From: Cyanoderma ruficeps
Taxonomy: Eukaryota > Chordata > Aves > Passeriformes > Timaliidae
Reading direction: 5' to 3'
Assembly: GCA_008694505.1 (NCBI GenBank)
Contig: VZDJ01000090.1
Coordinates: 8,115,521 to 8,179,520, forward strand
DNA length: 64,000 nt
A model generated the notes under the pieces. The model ran no database searches, was not told where the DNA came from, and saw only the letters and a list, made by a program, of their open reading frames with translations. A program made the position numbers and the translations under genes. Positions 61,201 through 64,000 of the stretch are shown piece by piece (the stretch's first letter is position 1; every line of letters begins with the position of its first letter).

Positions 61201-63106
61201 AGGCCCATGGGACATAAAATTATTTTAGATTTGTTGTATACACACTTTTAACTTATATTTGCAGTAGCCTACTCAATTGTTGTCTCATGGGGTAATTTTT
61301 TTTCTTTTTAATGCATAATGTCTAATTTTAGGCATTAGCTACTAGGCCAGCTGTCTGCATTTGATTTTAAAGTTCTATCCAATAGCAACAGCTGATAGCA
61401 ACCCCCTTCTCCCCTACATATTAGTTTGGATGTGTCAGACAAGCCTTTTAAATAAGGAGATGCAAATTCCCAATATTATTTCGTTACAGCATGCACAAAA
61501 TTTTCACACAGGTGGTATCAAAACATTTTCCTACAAATTCATATTTTGGCCAAGAATCAGATTTTCCCTGCAACTACCATAAAGCTACTTTGATAGAAGC
61601 AGGATTGTTGAGACAGACCATCCTTTGCCAGAAAATGGTGAAAAAATATTTTTATGTTTTTCTGAAAATACGTTAATAAAAACACAAATGCAAAAAAAAA
61701 ATAATAAATCAGATTCTGTCAGCTCCTAAGACCATCATTTCCATTAGAGAAATTTTGCAACCTAGAGCACGAAAGAAACATTTCTATGAGTAGTATTATA
61801 TGAAAAAATGAAGAGTGGGTACTCTTAATGTTAAGAACACTCATGATTCATTAAAGATTACTTATTACTTGGTCTTACACTTAAGTAGCTCAGTTCTTTA
61901 AATCAAGAGAGAAGGCTGTGGTAACTTGGTGAGAACAATGCTGCAGACAACAGCAAAGTTATGCCTGAAAAACTGCTAAAAGATTTCTCTCTAATGAAGA
62001 TAGAAATGACCTTGGATAGATAGAGTTCTCAACTTCAAAAGAAAACAAAAATCTTGCGCTCATGCAGAGGCAAGATAACTGTCAGCACCACCCACTGAGT
62101 ATTAGTACAGCTGTATCATGTTTGTGTTTAGTGTGAATTCTGCAGCAGATAAAAGCTTTTCCAAATTTATCTGTGAAGAGAAGCTAAGAGAACACTGAAA
62201 AAACTGTAACCAAATAAGACTAGAGAAAACACAAATAGTGTTCGTATGTTGTAATTAGCCAATCTTCAGATGACAAACTATACCAATTCCATTTGATTGG
62301 TCCCCAGAGAGTGATGTTTGATACACTGATGTAATAAAATTAGTTACTTGCTGAAATTAAAGTTACTTGCTAAATCATGCTAGCATGAACAGAACCAAGG
62401 ATGGGAACCTCACAGCAACCTTCTACTACTTTTTATGACTAAATTCTCAATAATCTCATGCTCAAATACAAATGCATAAGTTGTGCCTAAAACCCTATAT
62501 TCTTCATGAATACAAGGAGGGAAATAAATAATTATTAGCAGAAGTAAGTGCAAAGGTAGCTTTTAGCACCAAATGCTGTATTGCAGCAGCTTTTTAAATA
62601 TTAGAGACTACTTAAAAAAGTAGTAACAGGAAACAAAAGTCCAACCAAAAAGTCTCTTTAAAAGGTATCTACTAGGTAAAGAAAAACATTCCCCCTGCAA
62701 AAGATAACTGCTATGTAGATATCCAAGAATTCATCAAAGCCCGAGACTTTCCTCTTGGGTGCTAAATTCCGCTCCACTGACCACATCACAACCCTTCAGT
62801 AATACAACACAAGCCTGAAAGAGCCAGGTGGTATCAGGGTCACTTACTGAGGCTAGAACTGCAAATTATACGCTAGTAATTATTACAAATAACATGAAGG
62901 TATAATGAACAAATCAAATACCACTGCAGGCAACATTCAGAATACAGGATCTATAACAGACATCAATCAGAATTGTATCACTTGAATATCAAGAAAAATC
63001 AAGAGTAGGTAATAAAATAAATGCCATTTACCAGTCTCTTGCTCTGACATTTTTGCAGATGTAGAAGTTTGGGGAGTGGGAGTAACACGAAGTAAATCAT
63101 GTGAAG
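1134..63106 (-). CDS. ABI3BP: ABI3BP (TARSH) gene, middle and 3' part, about 40 exons; both ends outside window
   Basis: Seen: a chain of small minus-strand exons with AG/GT borders whose phases all agree, giving about 1,004 residues without a stop. The middle is Pro/Thr/Ser/Lys-rich repeats; the 3' part is a fibronectin type III domain. Recognised: the segments RRKPLPPN..VTGKPGS, PHVRY.KK, PPQNPPTNLTVVTVEGCPSF and NPLGEGP..SN are what I know from ABI3BP. Known of the family: a secreted, matrix-associated protein, first found as a partner of the SH3 domain of ABI3/NESH and linked to cell-substrate adhesion and senescence. The repeat region is heavily alternatively spliced in other vertebrates. 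Missing here: signal peptide, first FN3 domain and the C-terminal exons. Inferred: the Thr/Pro-rich stalk is probably O-glycosylated. Individual exons follow as separate entries. Confidence 0.93.
4672..5192. repeat. GA/GAAA purine microsatellite with assembly gap
   Basis: Purine-only repeat (gaaa, gaga units) from about 4,672 runs into 428 Ns (4,750-5,177) and resumes as (aaag)n to about 5,192. The true length is unknown. It lies in the 10-kb intron of the FN3 domain. Confidence 0.95.
6853..6892. repeat. 20-bp tandem duplication
   Basis: Two adjacent 20-bp copies, gtgaaggtgtcttacaacat and gtgaagttgtcttacaacac, differing at two bases. Intronic, no coding role visible. Confidence 0.9.
11365..11476 (-). 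CDS. ABI3BP: ABI3BP exon: middle of the fibronectin type III domain
   Basis: 112 nt, phase 1 in and phase 2 out; acceptor aattttccag, donor gtagtt. Encodes EYEVVSTENG, an acidic loop, then KSIITTNQTHSAVENLKPDT, the C' to E strands of FN3 ending in the typical L-K-P-x-T before the F strand. An N-Q-T sequon is a possible N-glycosylation site. It joins cleanly to the exons on both sides. Confidence 0.93.
12932..13144 (-). CDS. ABI3BP: ABI3BP exon: start of the fibronectin type III domain
   Basis: 213 nt, phase 1 on both sides, the largest exon in the window. Encodes PHVRYMKKDDDVPCSITSSL, an acidic linker, then PPQNPPTNLTVVTVEGCPSF and VILGWQKPDNDTVT. The last part is the A-C strands of FN3 with the core Trp. 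N-L-T and N-D-T are N-glycosylation sequons. The acceptor is gttcttag. The donor is gttggt, a weak match after the GT, but the encoded protein continues correctly into the next exon (NDTVT-EYEV). Confidence 0.94.
13823..13891 (-). CDS. ABI3BP: ABI3BP exon: linker before the FN3 domain
   Basis: 69 nt, phase 1-1; acceptor tttctacag, donor gtagga. Encodes VDATVFSSSPTSETDSSGKP then RYQ. The S-S-S-P-T-x-E-T-D-x-x-G-K-P-R stretch is a recognisable ABI3BP segment directly before PHVRY. Hydrophilic linker, no fold expected. Confidence 0.9.
15305..15409 (-). CDS. ABI3BP: ABI3BP exon: Pro/Thr-rich linker
   Basis: 105 nt, phase 1-1; acceptor gttgctacaag, donor gtgagc. Encodes PPSVTIAKPAGPTPPVRTGT then LYKTPTAFATPEYY. 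It corresponds to the linker between the K-P-L-P-P-N segment and the FN3 domain. The acceptor has a modest pyrimidine tract, but no other AG keeps the frame. Confidence 0.85.
16705..16805 (+). repeat. Possible very old CR1-related fragment
   Basis: The words ggtggaactctctctccagg and gtttaaaactaagctggata then aaacactaggaaac resemble the order of words near CR1 3' ends, but heavily diverged. Could be chance. Confidence 0.3.
18117..18227 (-). CDS. ABI3BP: ABI3BP exon: proline-rich segment with SH3-ligand motifs
   Basis: 111 nt, phase 1-1; acceptor gatatcattcag, donor gtattt. Encodes VTPSPGPQHPPLPPARPTQM then RRKPLPPNTVTGKPGSP. P-L-P-P-A-R fits the class II SH3 ligand PxxPx[KR], and R-R-K-P-L-P-P fits the class I form [RK]xxPxxP. 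The family is named for binding the NESH/ABI3 SH3 domain, so this exon is a candidate binding site (inference). The R-R-K-P-L-P-P-N-x-V-T-G-K-P-G-S string is one of the clearest identity marks for ABI3BP. Confidence 0.92.
19312..19330. repeat. (CT)n microsatellite
   Basis: Nineteen bases of uninterrupted CT dinucleotides, followed by a pyrimidine-rich stretch. Intronic. Confidence 0.9.
19813..19946 (+). mobile_element. CR1 LINE 3' end fragment
   Basis: Contains gttcaaggccagactggatg, gcaacctggtctggtggaag, gtgtccctcccaaggcagg and a tail ccattcgatgattccat, the well-known terminal segment and short-repeat tail of avian CR1. 5'-truncated, as usual. Antisense to ABI3BP, intronic. Confidence 0.9.
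21254..21349 (-). CDS. ABI3BP: ABI3BP exon: linker with Tyr/Trp residues
   Basis: 96 nt, phase 1-1; strong acceptor (run of T then ccacag) and strong donor gtaagg. Encodes DSLYTPEATARPIDMGVKRP then PEYVDTWQKPIY. Unlike the repeat exons it has aromatic residues and no P-S-K-P core. I do not recognise a close counterpart, but splice sites and phase fit the gene. Confidence 0.82.
25776..25811. repeat. (TTTA)n microsatellite
   Basis: Five perfect TTTA units followed by variant units in TATTATTTATTATTTT. Intronic. Confidence 0.9.
26595..26669 (-). CDS. ABI3BP: ABI3BP repeat-region exon, last of the array
   Basis: 75 nt, phase 1-1; acceptor ctctgtcacag, donor gtagag. Encodes AFSKTTLAPARTRAPGLPKW then IVPTA. 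It has the standard 75-nt length of the array but only a loose match to either repeat class. It marks the 3' end of the dense array; the next exon lies 5.2 kb away. Confidence 0.87.
27014..27079 (-). CDS. ABI3BP: ABI3BP repeat exon, short class-A form
   Basis: 66 nt, phase 1-1; acceptor tttcttttag, donor gtaata. Encodes APHKTRLTSARPKPTDKSQT then RP. The R-P-K-P core and Q-T-R-P end match class-A exons, with three codons fewer. Confidence 0.88.
28211..28285 (-). CDS. ABI3BP: ABI3BP repeat exon, divergent class A
   Basis: 75 nt, phase 1-1; acceptor ccattttcag, donor gtaatt. Encodes VPNETYHISSRPKIGQATEI then PWFHT. The opening P-N-E-T and central S-S-R-P-K align with class A. It also resembles the exon at 60,458-60,532 (D-E-N-Q-H-I-S-S-R-S), suggesting shared descent across the array. 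Confidence 0.88.
28765..28839 (-). CDS. ABI3BP: ABI3BP repeat exon, class-T position
   Basis: 75 nt, phase 1-1; acceptor tttttatag, donor gtaatg. Encodes APRATHLGSINLVTVHVVDG then SKITL. Unusually rich in Val/Leu/Ile for this array. Its K-I-T-L-G end resembles the K-A-T-I-G end of class-T exons, and it sits where a class-T exon is expected. Confidence 0.84.
30438..30512 (-). CDS. ABI3BP: ABI3BP repeat exon, class A
   Basis: 75 nt, phase 1-1; acceptor ttttctttcag, donor gtaatt. Encodes APKETLLIPSKSKTSVGPEV then PQTKP. Typical class A: A-P-K-E-T start, I-P-S-K core, P-E-V-P and K-P-G end. Confidence 0.92.
30993..31067 (-). CDS. ABI3BP: ABI3BP repeat exon, class T (long form)
   Basis: 75 nt, phase 1-1; acceptor cttcttaacag, donor gtaaat. 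Encodes AIRPTTPQPIITKSSTTTGY then SRATM. The S-R-A-T-M-G end marks class T; the Thr-rich body is a good O-glycosylation candidate. It is followed by a class-A exon after 480 bp. Confidence 0.9.
31703..31777 (-). CDS. ABI3BP: ABI3BP repeat exon, class A
   Basis: 75 nt, phase 1-1; acceptor tttttattccag, donor gtaatg. Encodes APAEKPFIPTKHKTTERPRM then PYTRP. Class A with I-P-T-K in place of I-P-S-K. Confidence 0.91.
32991..33120 (+). mobile_element. SINE with tRNA-Ile-like head and CR1-like tail
   Basis: The head carries an internal A-box-like stretch, aactcagttggttagagcat, then ggtgctaat, closely matching tRNA-Ile(AAT) through the anticodon. The tail carries gttggacatgatgatcctc, gggtcccttccaactcag and attctgtgattctgtga, the typical 3' end of CR1 LINEs. 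This fusion is how songbird SINEs of the TguSINE1 type are built. No clear target-site duplication. It lies in the intron between exons 33,410 and 31,777. Confidence 0.8.
33410..33484 (-). CDS. ABI3BP: ABI3BP repeat exon, class T (long form)
   Basis: 75 nt, phase 1-1; acceptor tttttcaacag, donor gtaact. Encodes EILPTFDGRDTTMIPHIPER then TRATF. The T-R-A-T-F-G end is the class-T mark. The intron to the next class-A exon (1.6 kb) is about three times the usual length for such pairs and contains a SINE. Confidence 0.9.
34125..34199 (-). CDS. ABI3BP: ABI3BP repeat exon, class A
   Basis: 75 nt, phase 1-1; acceptor ttttctttcag, donor gtaaat. Encodes AVKEPQRIPYKPRATPIPDS then PYRKP. Class A with I-P-Y-K-P core. 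Confidence 0.92.
34745..34792 (-). CDS. ABI3BP: ABI3BP repeat exon, class T (48-nt form)
   Basis: 48 nt, phase 1-1; acceptor tttttatgaag, donor gtaaat. Encodes VLAVSTFTVEQQKTAA. Same length and frame as the 48-nt exons at 37,064, 39,217 and 41,337, but the most divergent, with A-A-G instead of T-I-G at the end. The acceptor is weaker than theirs. Confidence 0.82.
35059..35134 (-). pseudogene. Probable relic of a class-A repeat exon of ABI3BP
   Basis: A good donor in the class-A style (GACCTG followed by gtaatgg) closes about 76 bp that align loosely with the exon at 36,347-36,421: both share an AAAGAT-x-TATAT stretch followed by a GGCC-x-TC motif at the matching place. There is no usable AG at the expected start, and stops (TGA, TAA) break the frame. 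Not counted in the coding sequence. The start is approximate; chance similarity is possible. Confidence 0.4.
35452..35526 (-). CDS. ABI3BP: ABI3BP repeat exon, class A, with duplicated upstream acceptor
   Basis: 75 nt, phase 1-1; acceptor catttccacag, donor gtacat. Encodes GPKESQRVPSKPRASPSPDV then PHKKP, a typical class A. A 54-bp tandem duplication covers its acceptor: a second copy with acceptor cttcacag lies at 35,580. Using it would add 18 in-frame codons (beginning G-P-R-I-I-I-L-N-N) without a stop. Confidence 0.91.
35521..35628 (-). repeat. 54-bp tandem duplication across an exon acceptor
   Basis: Two adjacent imperfect 54-bp copies, beginning at 35,521 and 35,575, each starting ttggacctgtg and ending ttgaggatgatgatt on the plus strand. 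On the gene strand each contains a 3' splice site followed by GTCCAA. The copies differ at a handful of bases, so the duplication is not brand new. Confidence 0.9.
36347..36421 (-). CDS. ABI3BP: ABI3BP repeat exon, class A
   Basis: 75 nt, phase 1-1; acceptor ctttctttcag, donor gtaagc. Encodes ASKDIYHRPSKPKTSPSPYV then PPTRA. Class A, but it ends in A rather than the usual G. The junction codon with the next exon (GT start) is therefore AGT (Ser). It is followed directly by another class-A exon, breaking the A/T alternation. Confidence 0.89.
37064..37111 (-). CDS. ABI3BP: ABI3BP repeat exon, class T (48-nt form)
   Basis: 48 nt, phase 1-1; donor gtaatg. Encodes VLETIRFRTEKPKATI. Two AGs lie 5 bp apart at the acceptor (cactag, then tgcag). 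Only the second keeps the frame and the 48-nt length shared with its sister exons; the first would shift the frame. Confidence 0.88.
   Translation of the reverse strand, partial: FWKQLGLELRNQRQQ
37527..38064 (+). mobile_element. ERVL-type solo LTR
   Basis: About 538 bp beginning TG and ending CA. Internal landmarks match the abundant avian ERVL long terminal repeat as I know it: ctggctggaatggagatta near the start, an attttcctcatagcag stretch, gaagtgttgataa, gaggacacagccaggacag, gccaaagggatattccac, cgtcatgcttgcc, and ccagggtcgaaccac at the end. No internal retroviral genes follow, so it is a solo LTR. The 5-bp flanks (gatag and gtacc) do not match, so the borders are approximate or the target-site duplication has decayed. 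It lies antisense to ABI3BP in an intron. A 225-codon open frame running through it is not a gene. Confidence 0.82.
38619..38693 (-). CDS. ABI3BP: ABI3BP repeat exon, class A
   Basis: 75 nt, phase 1-1; acceptor tttgtttcag, donor gtaaat. Encodes VPREPQRVPSRPRTSPSPEV then PRTRP. One of the most regular class-A exons, with the doublet S-P-S-P before E-V-P. Confidence 0.93.
39217..39264 (-). CDS. ABI3BP: ABI3BP repeat exon, class T (48-nt form)
   Basis: 48 nt, phase 1-1; acceptor cctgatacag, donor gtaaca. Encodes VLESITLRTDQLKPTI. Near-identical in plan to the exon at 41,337-41,384 (P-I-T-L-R-T-E) and followed by class A after 520 bp. Confidence 0.92.
40413..40432. repeat. (AATT)n microsatellite
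   Basis: Five perfect AATT units, self-complementary. Intronic. Confidence 0.9.
40799..40873 (-). CDS. ABI3BP: ABI3BP repeat exon, class A
   Basis: 75 nt, phase 1-1; acceptor ctcttccag, donor gtaaac. Encodes APKETQRVPSKPKASPKPYI then PQAKD. Class A with a clean V-P-S-K-P-K core. Confidence 0.92.
41337..41384 (-). CDS. ABI3BP: ABI3BP repeat exon, class T (48-nt form)
   Basis: 48 nt, phase 1-1; acceptor tttctgttgcag, donor gtaaca. Encodes VPEPITLRTEPPRSPI. Good splice sites; class-A partner 460 bp downstream. Confidence 0.92.
   Translation of the reverse strand, partial: SRNLLHLELNHQGHP
42336..42385. repeat. 18-bp direct repeat, 32-bp spacing
   Basis: cagatactctatagaaat occurs at 42,336 and again, identical, at 42,368, with a further partial copy (actctata) between. 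Intronic; a recent local duplication. Confidence 0.88.
42782..42855 (-). pseudogene. Decayed class-A repeat exon of ABI3BP
   Basis: After an intact acceptor (cttcccag) come 74 bp that align with class-A exons over most of their length: TCCAAAA near the start, ACATTCCTCACATT in the middle, CACCTCAAGCTAAATCTG at the end. One base is missing relative to the 75-nt standard, a TGA lies in frame, and the donor GT reads AT. It sits between class-T-position exons at 44,071 and 41,337, exactly where alternation predicts a class-A exon. Confidence 0.65.
43543..43571. repeat. Perfect 11-bp inverted repeat
   Basis: Arms tatatattaag and cttaatatata around a 7-base loop. AT-only arms; intronic. Confidence 0.8.
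44071..44139 (-). CDS. ABI3BP: ABI3BP repeat exon, class-T position
   Basis: 69 nt, phase 1-1; acceptor tttattccag, donor gtaatg. Encodes ATIPVSVTTRSPYRYERPKP then AE (first residue set by the previous exon). The end is P-K-P-A-E-G instead of K-A-T-I-G. The class-A exon expected downstream is the decayed copy at 42,782. Confidence 0.88.
45308..45353 (+). mobile_element. Short CR1 LINE fragment
   Basis: The stretch gcccagagaggttgtggagt then ctcaatccctggagatattt matches the conserved region just before the CR1 3' untranslated end. Only about 46 bp are recognisable; both sides have decayed. Confidence 0.75.
47311..47391 (-). CDS. ABI3BP: ABI3BP repeat exon, long class A
   Basis: 81 nt, phase 1-1; acceptor atttctttcag, donor gtaact. 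Encodes APKEAKLTTSASKPRPSARP then QKPRTKP. Class A with two extra codons and a basic second half. Confidence 0.91.
48639..48704 (-). CDS. ABI3BP: ABI3BP repeat exon, class T
   Basis: 66 nt, phase 1-1; acceptor cttttctag, donor gtaaca. Encodes APKPPLLKPKTPQTVEPPKA then TL. The P-P-K-A-T-L-G end is a clear class-T mark, while the start A-P-K-P resembles class A. Confidence 0.91.
49590..49618. repeat. Perfect 12-bp inverted repeat
   Basis: Arms ttaactctcatt and aatgagagttaa around a 5-base loop (aagtt). It lies 141 bp beyond the donor of exon 49,759 and could form a hairpin in the pre-mRNA. Confidence 0.85.
49759..49833 (-). CDS. ABI3BP: ABI3BP repeat exon, class A
   Basis: 75 nt, phase 1-1; acceptor ctttctttcag, donor gtaatt. 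Encodes APKEIPLIPSKPKPSATPEV then QHVKP. Close to the exon at 30,438-30,512 (shared L-I-P-S-K and P-E-V). Confidence 0.93.
50378..50455 (-). CDS. ABI3BP: ABI3BP repeat exon, class T (long form)
   Basis: 78 nt, phase 1-1; acceptor atttcttccag, donor gtaatg. Encodes ARSEPILESFTPKTSRPFQW then PRVTL. The P-R-V-T-L-G end marks class T. Confidence 0.9.
51292..51366 (-). CDS. ABI3BP: ABI3BP repeat exon, divergent class A
   Basis: 75 nt, phase 1-1; acceptor ttttttatag, donor gtacaa. Encodes VFSGIQPVLSSPVAPSKPEI then AEAGP. A-P-S-K-P-E is the class-A core shifted toward the end. Confidence 0.86.
52013..52046. repeat. 14-bp direct repeat, 20-bp period
   Basis: agtagtattaaacc at 52,013 and 52,033, identical. 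Intronic. Confidence 0.85.
52306..52380 (-). CDS. ABI3BP: ABI3BP repeat exon
   Basis: 75 nt, phase 1-1; acceptor tttttccacag, donor gtaata. Encodes VTSSADLEKSMPPLSRTPHV then LPTTA. It sits at a class-T position before the class-A-like exon at 51,292; sequence match to either class is weak. Confidence 0.87.
53447..53521 (-). CDS. ABI3BP: ABI3BP Ser/Thr-rich exon, paralogue of the one at 63,032
   Basis: 75 nt, phase 1-1; acceptor tctttaccag, donor gtaaat. Encodes ASLDSNHISFLSQTSASAEI then SKTET. It matches the exon at 63,032-63,106 in length and in Q-T-S-x-S-A-x-x-S and E-T-G. Flanking intron sequence is also related, so both came from a larger duplication. Confidence 0.9.
54469..54537 (-). 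CDS. ABI3BP: ABI3BP exon, R-P-rich 5' class (D)
   Basis: 69 nt, phase 1-1; acceptor tgatcttag, donor gtaact. Encodes APRRPRPPKPTTPSSLATQP then AVM. Strongly basic and proline-rich with several CpGs. Class D exons share a gatcttag-type acceptor, an R-P core and mostly a V-M-G end. Confidence 0.9.
54906..54965 (-). CDS. ABI3BP: ABI3BP exon, class D
   Basis: 60 nt, phase 1-1; acceptor gaccgtag, donor gtaaat. Encodes TKRPELESTLSASRETTRK after a junction residue. The R-P-E-L-E-S-T core matches the exons at 56,000 and 56,481. The shortest of the class. Confidence 0.85.
56000..56062 (-). CDS. ABI3BP: ABI3BP exon, class D
   Basis: 63 nt, phase 1-1; acceptor taatcttag, donor gtaaaa. Encodes VTQRPKLKSTSPYLGSQRTV then E. 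R-P-K-L-K-S-T aligns with R-P-E-L-E-S-T at 54,906. Confidence 0.88.
56481..56546 (-). CDS. ABI3BP: ABI3BP exon, class D
   Basis: 66 nt, phase 1-1; acceptor ctaatcttag, donor gtaaag. Encodes ALPRPALEPTSFPFLKTTKT then VM. R-P-A-L-E-P-T and the V-M-G end are class-D marks. Confidence 0.89.
58897..58974 (-). pseudogene. ABI3BP: ABI3BP class-A-like exon with a GG in place of the acceptor AG
   Basis: 78 nt that read through in the expected phase 1-1 frame with no stop: APNETQTVSQFPSKAFGVTE then IPSAQS, followed by donor gtattg. It pairs with the exon at 60,458, including a shared upstream ccagattttct. Where that exon has ttcag, this one has tgcgg, so the acceptor dinucleotide is GG. The only nearby AG inside (aacacag) shifts the frame into a stop. 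Either a freshly silenced exon or a sequence/assembly error; skipping it keeps the frame. Confidence 0.6.
60458..60532 (-). CDS. ABI3BP: ABI3BP exon, class-A-like
   Basis: 75 nt, phase 1-1; acceptor ttttctttcag, donor gtaata. Encodes AFDENQHISSRSEPSGIQEM then PSAVP. Close relative of the acceptor-less exon at 58,897 (both end near I-x-E-[IM]-P-S-A). Confidence 0.9.
61058..61123 (-). CDS. ABI3BP: ABI3BP exon, class D
   Basis: 66 nt, phase 1-1; acceptor tgatcttag, donor gtaaat. Encodes (junction residue) TRGSGPKITSHPSLETRGSV then M. Class-D acceptor and V-M-G end; the R-P core has become R-G-S-G-P. GC-rich start. Confidence 0.87.
63032..63106 (-). CDS. ABI3BP: ABI3BP Ser/Thr-rich exon, most upstream in the window
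   Basis: 75 nt, phase 1-1; acceptor ttttttccag, donor gtaaat. Encodes ASHDLLRVTPTPQTSTSAKM then SEQET. Paralogue of the exon at 53,447-53,521. If the duplication continues, a class-D exon should lie just right of the window. Confidence 0.9.
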
Positions 63107-64000
63107 CTGGAAAAAATGGTGGTTTATTATTTAAAAATACATGAACTATCACACTACGGCATCACCTGCAACCATGGACTCAATGGTTTGGAGTACAAAC
63201 AATAAAGAACAGAAAAGAAAAATTCTGCAAAATTAGCAGAATTTTAAAAAGAAAGAGGTTAAGATGCAAAGATGTGTAAAACCACACAAATATAATGCAA
63301 AATATTAAACAAAATGGCACAAGGAATATGGAAAAAATTCCCATGTGTTTAGAAGGAATGTAAGATTGAAAAAGTACAAGAACAGCGGCCAAGGGGAGTC
63401 AAGGAGAAAGCAAATTTATGAGATGGAGATAGTGGAAAAAATCCAATTTAAAAACTTGGCAAAAATAAAAGAACATAAAAAATGATTCAGACAACATCAC
63501 CAGGCAGGGAAACAGAAAAGAATATCCTTAGCCTGGCTCAATTTATATGCCTTGTTATAATTACAAGTATCCGATTTCTCCACTGTAAAAACAAGAAAGC
63601 TCAGAGAATTACTTCAAATAATTCAAAATAGGGAATGTAAATTCCCTGGAAAAGACCCTGAAGAGTGTGAAATATCTCAGCTGATATGAAAGCAAGACTG
63701 CTCCAGACAAAGGTGCCAAGTCCCTTGATACCATTCATTACATTTTTAACTTGCACTCAGCTTCAGATTTTAAGCACACCAGCCTGCTCATGTAATACTT
63801 TGTTACCCCATGGGCCACGAAATAGTGCAAGGACATGGGACTGGTCTTGCACACCTGCCAGTGTGAAAGAAGCTGTTGCCACAAACATTTCCACCACTTT
63901 CGTCAAGTGCCAGAGCCAATGCCTGGACTAAATATGGTTTGTACATATGGCCCCATTTATATTTACACGGAAGGTTTATCCCAACATAGGCCCAAGAGAA
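63107..64000. other. Intron upstream of the first visible exon
   Basis: No exon seen. The last 90 bases, from about 63,910, are similar to 53,760-53,855 (shared actaaatatggttt and taggcccaagagaa), part of the duplication that also copied exon 53,447/63,032. Confidence 0.7.

Larger units (their letters stand above)
53522..63031. other. Introns among the class-D exons
   Basis: About 0.4-2.4 kb each, apart from the questionable exon at 58,897. The 54,000-55,100 stretch is richer in GC than its surroundings and has overlapping open frames on both strands (up to 216 codons), but I recognise no protein or element in it. Confidence 0.65.

Noticed and set aside
62700..62760. Possible class-D exon start after tttag (minus)
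   Set aside because: Only the first few codons resemble class D; no donor and no pyrimidine tract.

Overview
The window looks like intronic, AT-rich vertebrate DNA from a bird. It carries the 3' tail of a CR1 LINE, an ERVL-type solo LTR, and a SINE with a tRNA-Ile-like head joined to a CR1-like tail. That SINE type is known from songbird genomes, so a passerine is the best guess. There are no bacterial-style genes and no CRISPR.

Essentially everything coding belongs to one gene on the minus strand, which I identify as ABI3BP (TARSH, target of Nesh-SH3), a secreted extracellular-matrix protein. The window holds its middle and most of its 3' part. I can place 39 exons with consistent splice sites and reading phase (about 3.0 kb of coding sequence, about 1,000 residues over 62 kb), plus a fortieth whose acceptor reads GG instead of AG. 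The 5' end lies beyond 64,000 and the 3' end below position 1.

Reading along the gene (right to left): 63,106-52,306 holds short Pro/Thr/Ser-rich exons of 60-78 nt. 51,366-26,595 is a striking array in which two small exon types alternate: a class-A exon (75 nt, core P-S-K-P) and a class-T exon (48-78 nt, often ending near K-A-T-I-G). 21,349-13,823 holds longer linker exons, one with PxxP (SH3-ligand-like) motifs. 13,144-1,134 is a fibronectin type III domain split over three exons, the last separated by a 10.1-kb intron. Every exon except the FN3 trio is phase 1 on both sides, so each can be skipped, gained or lost without changing frame.

Several places show the array changing: two decayed class-A exons, one intact-frame exon without a usable acceptor, a 54-bp tandem duplication that doubled an acceptor in frame, and an LTR and a SINE inserted in introns. 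A 428-base assembly gap sits in a GA-rich microsatellite at 4,750-5,177. I see no second gene on either strand; the longer open frames elsewhere have no family resemblance I can recognise.
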